In this document: piece by piece, positions 58,442-64,000 of the stretch
Layout of the letters: each line of letters opens with the position of its first letter
Position numbering within the stretch: the first letter of the stretch is position 1
Assembly: GCA_902568975.1 (NCBI GenBank)
Contig: CACFSO010000001.1
Location: 62,001-126,000 of the forward strand
Source: an uncultured Pelagibacteraceae bacterium
Lineage (GTDB): Bacteria > Pseudomonadota > Alphaproteobacteria > Pelagibacterales > Pelagibacteraceae
Length of the DNA stretch: 64,000 nucleotides
Reading direction: 5' to 3'
Translations under genes and position numbers: made by a program
The notes under the pieces: generated by a model
What the model was told of the DNA's origin: nothing
What the model saw: only the letters and a program-made list of their open reading frames with translations
Databases searched by the model: none

Positions 58442-58562
58442 ATATTTCCCTCTCTAATTATATTTAAAAAAGAAAGGTAACAATTAGCCATGTTGATAGC
58501 AACAGTGAAAAAACTTGTGTTTTTATTGATTGTCTTAGATAGTCCTTATAACTTTTATATTT

Positions 58563-59462
58563 ATGTTTAAGAAAAATAAAAAATATATTTTAGACGGAGG
58601 AAGTGGACAAACCTTGCTGGAAATGGGACTTCAACCAGAGGGTGCTCTTTGGTCTGCAACAGCTTTAATTGATAAAAGTTTACATTCCATGGTTGTTAAG
58701 ATGCATACAGATTTTATTAATGCAGGATCTGAACTAATAGTAACTGCTAATTTTTCGGTAAGAAAAAAAAGACTCATGCAATACAATAAATTAAATTATT
58801 TTGAAGAAGCTATTAATAATTCGGCTTTATTAGCAAAAAAAGCAAAAGATAAATCAAAAAAAAACGTATTAATTGCTGGATCTATTCCGACACAAGGAAC
58901 AGTATATTCAGAAGAAATTGTTACAGATGATAAAGAAACTTATTTAGGTTTTTATGAAACTGCGAAAATTTTGGATCCAAATATAGATTTATTTTATTTA
59001 GATGTATTAAGCAGAATAAAAGAGATAGAAATTGCTTTTGAAGCAATTAAAATTTTTAAAAAACCAATTTTGATTGGAGTACATTTAAATAAGAATGGAT
59101 TATTGCCCTCAAAGGAAAAAATTGAAGATCTCATACCAATATCTAAAGATATAAATTGTTGCGGGATTATTTTAGCTTGTGTTTCTCCTGAAATTATTGA
59201 CCTTTCTTTACCAAAATTAAGTAATATAAATTTACCATACGGCTTTAAGGTAAATGCATATAATGATATTCCAGAAAGCAACCCAGGTCTTTGGGATTCG
59301 TATGTCAATCCGGTAGATATGTTTGGAACTAGAGCTAATAAATTTACATCTGAGGTTTATAAAAAATTTATTATAAAATCATCAAAAAAAGGAGCCAATT
59401 TGCTAGGTGGTTGCTGTGAAATAAAACCAAGACATATTAAAGCTTTAAAAAATTTATTTTAA
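58563..59462 (+). CDS. Homocysteine S-methyltransferase family protein
   Basis: LDGGSGQTLLEMG; GSELIVTANF; C-terminal zinc-site GGCCEIKPRHIKAL and upstream GIILACVSPE. Confidence 0.88.
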   Translation: MFKKNKKYILDGGSGQTLLEMGLQPEGALWSATALIDKSLHSMVVKMHTDFINAGSELIVTANFSVRKKRLMQYNKLNYFEEAINNSALLAKKAKDKSKKNVLIAGSIPTQGTVYSEEIVTDDKETYLGFYETAKILDPNIDLFYLDVLSRIKEIEIAFEAIKIFKKPILIGVHLNKNGLLPSKEKIEDLIPISKDINCCGIILACVSPEIIDLSLPKLSNINLPYGFKVNAYNDIPESNPGLWDSYVNPVDMFGTRANKFTSEVYKKFIIKSSKKGANLLGGCCEIKPRHIKALKNLF

Positions 59463-59464
59463 TA

Positions 59465-60157
59465 GTGAGTAGAATTAAAAAAATAATAATAGCAATAGGA
59501 GGTGGAGGATTTACCCACGAAAAAGATAAGAGCATAGATCAATATATTTTAAGCAAATCTAAAAAAAAAAATTTTAAAATAGGTTTTTTACCTACAGCAA
59601 GCAAAGATAATAAAAAAAAAATAGATTTATTTTATAAAAGATTTAAAGATATAAAATCACAATTATCTCATTTTAATCTTTGTACTAATGTCGATGGTTT
59701 TAATGATTGGGTTTTAAATAAAGATATTATTTATATTGGAGGAGGAAATACAGCATATATGATAAAAATTTGGAAAAAAAATAATTTAATTTCATATTTT
59801 AAAGAAGCTTATAATAAAGGTGTAATTTTATCAGGAGTAAGTGCTGGGGCCGCATGTTGGTTTGATTGGATTTTATCAGATTCTATTGGGCCTGGTTTAA
59901 AACCACTAAGAGGAATTAATTTAATATCAGGAAGTTTTACACCTCATTCATCTTACAAAGAAAGAATTAAAAAATTTGAGATAGATATTAAAAATAGTAA
60001 ATTACCTCCTGGAATAGCAATAGAGGATGGTGTTGCTGTCCTTTTTATTGACGGAAAACCATCCGAGGTTTATTCTTCTAGAAAAAATCATGATGCTTAT
60101 TTTGTAGATAAAAATAAAAAAATTAGTCTAAAAGAATATATTAAATATAATTTATGA
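59465..60157 (+). CDS. Peptidase E (S51)-like protein
   Basis: IAIGGGGF; YIGGGNTAYMIKIWKK; GVSAGAACWFD nucleophile elbow. Start GTG. Confidence 0.85.
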   Translation: MSRIKKIIIAIGGGGFTHEKDKSIDQYILSKSKKKNFKIGFLPTASKDNKKKIDLFYKRFKDIKSQLSHFNLCTNVDGFNDWVLNKDIIYIGGGNTAYMIKIWKKNNLISYFKEAYNKGVILSGVSAGAACWFDWILSDSIGPGLKPLRGINLISGSFTPHSSYKERIKKFEIDIKNSKLPPGIAIEDGVAVLFIDGKPSEVYSSRKNHDAYFVDKNKKISLKEYIKYNL

Positions 60158-61314
60158 GTGAAAATATAAAACCGAGTAAAAAAATTTATAGTATTGATGA
60201 AGCGCGCATACTGGCAAAAAAAAGATTACCAAAAATGTTTTTTGATTTTGTAGATGGTTCAGCGGGGGATGAGAAACTTTCTGAAATAAATAGTTTTTCA
60301 TTAGATCAAATAAGACTTGAACCAAAAGTTCTTAGAAATGTAGAAAAAAGAAATTTGAAAAAGAAATTTTTTGAAGTTGAATATAATTATCCATTTGGAT
60401 TTGCCCCTATGGGCATGTGTAATCTAACTTGGCCTAATGCAGATAAAATGTTAGCAAAAGAAAGTGTTTATAACAATATTCCTACCTGTGTATCAATGGC
60501 ATCAACTACAACTTTGGAAAAAATGTATGAATTATCATTAGGACGCTCATGGTTACAATTATATATTTTTCAAGATGAAAATTTTGTAATGGAACTTTTG
60601 GAAAGAGCTGAAAAGATAGGCTATCAAGTAGCAATAATAACTGTTGATGTTCCGATTCAATTTAGAAGAGCTAAAGATGATAAAAATGGTTTTACAGTCC
60701 CTTTTAAAATTGGACCAAGACAATTTTTTGATTTTGCTACTCATCCAATTTGGTCTTTATCAACACTGTTTAGCGGCATTCCAAAACCTATGAACTATGT
60801 GACTTCAAAAAAAGGAAATAAATTTGTAAGAAGTGAAAGTAGAGGATCAACTGATTGGGAAACCTTAAAACGTATTAGAAGTGCTTGGAAAGGAAAACTA
60901 GTAGTAAAAGGCGTTATGTCTCCAGAGGATGCTATTAAAATTAAAGAAGAAGGAGCTGATGCAATTCAAGTATCAAATCACGGAGGAAGACAATTAGAAA
61001 GTGCCACATCCGCTATTGATGCGTTGCCATTAATTAGAAAAATATTAGGAAAAGATTTCCCTTTAATATTTGATAGTGGGATTAGAAGTGGAGGTGATAT
61101 TGTTAGAGCTCTTGCTTTTGGTGCAGATTATGTCATGATCGGGAGGCCCTTGATGTATGGCATTGGAGCAGATGGAGCAAACGGTTTAAGGAGAATTTTA
61201 GATATTATTAAAGGGGAATTAAGTACAACACTTGGTCTAGTCGGATTAACTGATATTAATAAAATTAATTCGGATATTATTGCTGAAAAATTTTTTAAAG
61301 ATTTGAAATATTAA
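60154..61314 (+). CDS. FMN-dependent alpha-hydroxy-acid oxidizing protein (L-lactate dehydrogenase-like)
   Basis: FDFVDGSAGDE; PFGFAPMGM; VSNHGGRQLESATSAIDALP; IFDSGIRSGGDIVRALAFGADYVMIGRPLMYG. Confidence 0.93.
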   Translation: MSENIKPSKKIYSIDEARILAKKRLPKMFFDFVDGSAGDEKLSEINSFSLDQIRLEPKVLRNVEKRNLKKKFFEVEYNYPFGFAPMGMCNLTWPNADKMLAKESVYNNIPTCVSMASTTTLEKMYELSLGRSWLQLYIFQDENFVMELLERAEKIGYQVAIITVDVPIQFRRAKDDKNGFTVPFKIGPRQFFDFATHPIWSLSTLFSGIPKPMNYVTSKKGNKFVRSESRGSTDWETLKRIRSAWKGKLVVKGVMSPEDAIKIKEEGADAIQVSNHGGRQLESATSAIDALPLIRKILGKDFPLIFDSGIRSGGDIVRALAFGADYVMIGRPLMYGIGADGANGLRRILDIIKGELSTTLGLVGLTDINKINSDIIAEKFFKDLKY

Positions 61315-61317
61315 ATT

Positions 61318-63057
61318 ATGAAAAAAAAAATTAGAGGTGGGTCATTAATAGCAAGAGCATTAAAAGACAAAGGTATTGAAAAAGTTTTCACTTTGTCAGG
61401 GGGGTTTTGCAATCCTGCTTTAGAAGGTTTTATGGAATGCCAAATGGAAGTAATAAATTGTCCTCACGAACAAATTGCTGGCCATTTAGCTGACGGGCAC
61501 ACCAGAATAACTCGTAACCCCTCTGTTTGCTTAGTTGGTCCAGAAGGTTTTGCTAATGCCGTACCTTCAATGATGGAAGCTTGGGGCGAAAGAACTCCAA
61601 TTATTTATATAACTGGCTCAAGTAGTTTAAAAAGAAAAGGGGCAGGTGGATTTAAAGAAATCAATGATGTTTCAATTGCTGCACCATTAACAAAATATAG
61701 CGCAAGTATAACTGATGGTAATCGTATTCGTGAATTTGTTGATAAAGCTTACCGTATTGCAACTAATGGATATCCTGGAGCAGTTCATTTAAGTCTACCA
61801 GTTGATATAATGTTTTCATCATTTCCAGAAAATACCGGTCTTGAAGAAAGACCTTTTTCTCATCAAGCAAAACCTTTAGCAAAAGCATGGCCTGACCCAA
61901 TCTCTATTTCAGAAATTTTAGAACTTGCATGTAATTCAAAAAAACCAGTTTTAATTGGTGGACATGGAGTTTGGTGGTCAAGATCTGAAAAAAAATTACA
62001 AGAAGCAGGAACGATTTTAAATATTCCAATTTTTAATATTCCTTACCATCAAAAATTACTTGGTGAAGAAGCGGAAGCTTATATGGGTTTAGCGGATATT
62101 CACCAATATCCACCATCTAAATTTGCGTTTCAAGATTCTGATTTAGTAATGATAATTGGAGCAAGATTAGACAACCAAATGAATTTTGGTAATCCTCCAC
62201 TCTTTCCAAATACAACAAAACTAGTCTGCATAAATGGTTCTCATGAAGAAATTGAACTTAATCGTGCAGCAGACATTAATCTTTTGTGTGATCCTGGAGT
62301 TTTTCTAGATATTATGACTAAACTTAAAAAAAATAATAAATGGAAATTAAATAGAAATTGGTTTGATCAAAATAAAAATAAAAAAAAGGAATGGGTAGAT
62401 AAATCTTTAAAAGATTTAAGTGTAGAAACAGAAGAAGCAAAAAAAAATGGAGGCAAAATACACCCTTTACAACTAGCATTAGATGTTCAAGAGGTGATGG
62501 GAGAAAATGATTGGCTAGTAATAGATGGAGGTAATACTCATTTTTGGTCAGAGATAGCTATTAATATTGCGGGTGCAAATGGAAAAAAACTTGGAGGAAT
62601 TTTACATCCTGGAACATTTAGTATGTTGGGTGTAGGAGTTTCATTTGCTATTTCAGCAAAAAATAATCATCCAAATGCTAATGTAGTTCTTATAAGTGGA
62701 GACGGAGCATTTCTATCTGGCGGAATGTCGATAGAAGCTGCATTTAATGAAAAAAAACCAATTGTTGTAGTAATAGATAATAATGGGGGATTAGCATCTA
62801 TCGGTCAGCAACAAGAACGTTTATTTGAAAGTAAAAAACGTTTTGCTACAGATTTTAGGGATATACCTTTTCATAAAATATTTGAAGGGTTTGGCGGGCA
62901 CGGCGAACTTGTTACAAAAAGAGAGGAACTTTTTCCAGCTTTAAAAAGAGCAATACAAAGCGGCAAAACTGCCTGCGTAAATGTAAAATCAAAAGGTGTA
63001 ATAAGCCCAATTATTTCAGCAGTAACTGACAAAAGAGACAAAGCATCAATCGAATAA
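61318..63057 (+). CDS. Thiamine-pyrophosphate-dependent enzyme, acetolactate synthase-like
   Basis: VFTLSGGFCNPALEGF; HEQIAGHLADGHTRI (catalytic Glu position); LISGDGAFLSGGMSIEAAFNEKKPIVVVIDNN. Confidence 0.9.
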   Translation: MKKKIRGGSLIARALKDKGIEKVFTLSGGFCNPALEGFMECQMEVINCPHEQIAGHLADGHTRITRNPSVCLVGPEGFANAVPSMMEAWGERTPIIYITGSSSLKRKGAGGFKEINDVSIAAPLTKYSASITDGNRIREFVDKAYRIATNGYPGAVHLSLPVDIMFSSFPENTGLEERPFSHQAKPLAKAWPDPISISEILELACNSKKPVLIGGHGVWWSRSEKKLQEAGTILNIPIFNIPYHQKLLGEEAEAYMGLADIHQYPPSKFAFQDSDLVMIIGARLDNQMNFGNPPLFPNTTKLVCINGSHEEIELNRAADINLLCDPGVFLDIMTKLKKNNKWKLNRNWFDQNKNKKKEWVDKSLKDLSVETEEAKKNGGKIHPLQLALDVQEVMGENDWLVIDGGNTHFWSEIAINIAGANGKKLGGILHPGTFSMLGVGVSFAISAKNNHPNANVVLISGDGAFLSGGMSIEAAFNEKKPIVVVIDNNGGLASIGQQQERLFESKKRFATDFRDIPFHKIFEGFGGHGELVTKREELFPALKRAIQSGKTACVNVKSKGVISPIISAVTDKRDKASIE

Positions 63058-63059
63058 AT

Positions 63060-63395
63060 ATGGCAACTTTTTCATCACATCTTTTAAATTCGATTAACGG
63101 AACTCACGCAAGCGGACTAAAGGTTTCTATATTTCAAATAAATTCCAAAGGAGAAAAAAAACTATTTTTTGAAACTAAAACTGATGAAGGAGGTAGGATT
63201 TTAAAAGATTTTGATCTTACAAATGAAGACTGTATTTGTGATTATGAAATGATTTGTAATTCTGGAGATTATTTTAAAGAAAAAAGAATTATATCTGAAA
63301 TTGTTGTTAAATTTAAAATGCAAGATCCTAAAAAAAAATATCATTTTCCAATTATAATATCTCCAAACAGCTATTCAATTTGGTGGTCAGAATAA
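63060..63395 (+). CDS. Transthyretin-like/hydroxyisourate hydrolase family protein, divergent C-terminus
   Basis: FSSHLLNSINGTHASGLKVSIF; TDEGGRIL; YHFPIIISPNSYSIWWSE in place of the usual YRGS ending. Confidence 0.83.
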   Translation: MATFSSHLLNSINGTHASGLKVSIFQINSKGEKKLFFETKTDEGGRILKDFDLTNEDCICDYEMICNSGDYFKEKRIISEIVVKFKMQDPKKKYHFPIIISPNSYSIWWSE

Positions 63396-63414
63396 AAATT
63401 GTTAACGCAAAAAT

Positions 63415-64000
63415 ATGAAAAAAAATATTAAATTAAATATGTCAAGACGTATAAGAAGAACACCTTATACAAATAAAGTAGAACAATGTGGGGTTTCAGA
63501 TTTTACAGTTGTGAATCATATGTTATTACCTAAAGGCTATAAAAATTCTATAGAAGAAGATTATTGGCATCTTCGATCCCATGTTCAAATTTGGGATGTA
63601 TCATGTCAAAGACAAGTGCAAGTTAGTGGACCTGATGCTTTTAAACTAGTTCAAAAAATAACACCTCGATCAATAAAAGATATGAAAATTGGCAAATGTT
63701 TTTACATACCCATAATTGATGAGAATGCGGGAATGATAAATGATCCTGTTTTGCTAAAATTAGATGAAGATATGTTTTGGATTTCAATAGCCGACTCAGA
63801 TATTTTATTATGGGCAAAAGGTATTGCTCTTGGTTCTAATTTCAATGTTAAAATCATAGAACCAGATGTGTATCCTCTTGCAATACAAGGACCAAAAGCA
63901 GAGTCTCTAATGACATCTATTTTTGGCGAAGAAATAAAAAAAATAAGATTTTTTAATTTTAAAATTTTTAATTTTTTAGGAACAAAACAAATTATTGCTA
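63415..64000 (+). CDS. DmdA-like (dimethylsulfoniopropionate demethylase-related) aminomethyltransferase-family protein, 3' truncated by the window
   Basis: Not in ORF track (no stop in window). My translation: MKKNIKLNMSRRIRRTPYTNKVEQCGVSDFTVVNHMLLPKGYKNSIEEDYWHLRSHVQIWDVSCQRQVQVSGPDAFKLVQKITPRSIKDMKIGKCFYIPIIDENAGMINDPVLLKLDEDMFWISIADSDILLWAKGIALG...; resembles SAR11 DmdA N-terminus by memory. Confidence 0.78.
   Translation, partial: MKKNIKLNMSRRIRRTPYTNKVEQCGVSDFTVVNHMLLPKGYKNSIEEDYWHLRSHVQIWDVSCQRQVQVSGPDAFKLVQKITPRSIKDMKIGKCFYIPIIDENAGMINDPVLLKLDEDMFWISIADSDILLWAKGIALGSNFNVKIIEPDVYPLAIQGPKAESLMTSIFGEEIKKIRFFNFKIFNFLGTKQIIA

Noticed and set aside
58532-58547. Shared 12-mer TTAGATAGTCCT here and near 7730, both intergenic
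   Set aside because: Shared 12-mers are expected by chance in 64 kb of AT-rich DNA; the copy here lacks the paired arm found at 7770-7779.
58442-58562. Possible SAM-type riboswitch upstream of the homocysteine S-methyltransferase gene
   Set aside because: SAR11 methionine-cycle genes can carry SAM-II/SAM-V elements, but I could not identify the conserved pseudoknot here by eye.
63060-63395. Calling this gene uraH in a urate pathway
   Set aside because: C-terminal YRGS motif is missing and no uricase, OHCU decarboxylase or allantoin genes are nearby.
1-64000. Mobile elements, CRISPR arrays, prophage, defence systems, rRNA or tRNA genes
   Set aside because: No transposase or integrase, no regularly spaced repeats, no nuclease/defence domains and no recognisable tRNA or rRNA seen in the short intergenic gaps; a tRNAscan/Infernal run would settle this.

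Overview
AT-rich, densely packed bacterial window. Gene content, protein style and short intergenic gaps look like a SAR11/Pelagibacterales-type marine alphaproteobacterium (inference, no phylogeny run). It is dominated by transport and small-molecule catabolism. There are five substrate-binding-protein transport systems: two Liv-type ABC, one TctABC, one polar-amino-acid/ectoine-type ABC and one Dpp-type ABC. There are four unrelated 2OG-Fe(II) oxygenases, two TPP enzymes and several methyl/one-carbon enzymes. I saw no rRNA, tRNA, CRISPR, prophage or transposase. Main points for a second look: (1) a Liv ABC operon with four secreted-protein genes between livH and livM, and a paralogous secreted hydrolase downstream; (2) an inverse-autotransporter (intimin-type) barrel whose ORF stops where a passenger would normally begin, followed 2 nt later by a secreted Cys-rich protein; (3) a dehydrocarnitine-cleavage-like (cdhC) locus with a thioesterase, a GMC oxidoreductase and an ABC importer but no recognisable carnitine 3-dehydrogenase; (4) an unannotated 22-aa membrane microprotein locked between two genes by TAATG overlaps; (5) an LLM/TPP/DUF1185/hydrolase/ALDH operon with a structured leader; (6) an arginine:glycine-amidinotransferase-like gene cluster with a 2OG oxygenase; (7) hairpins after transporter binding-protein genes, one lying over the tctB start codon; (8) a partial DmdA-like gene at the right edge, next to a transthyretin-like gene with a degenerate C-terminal motif.
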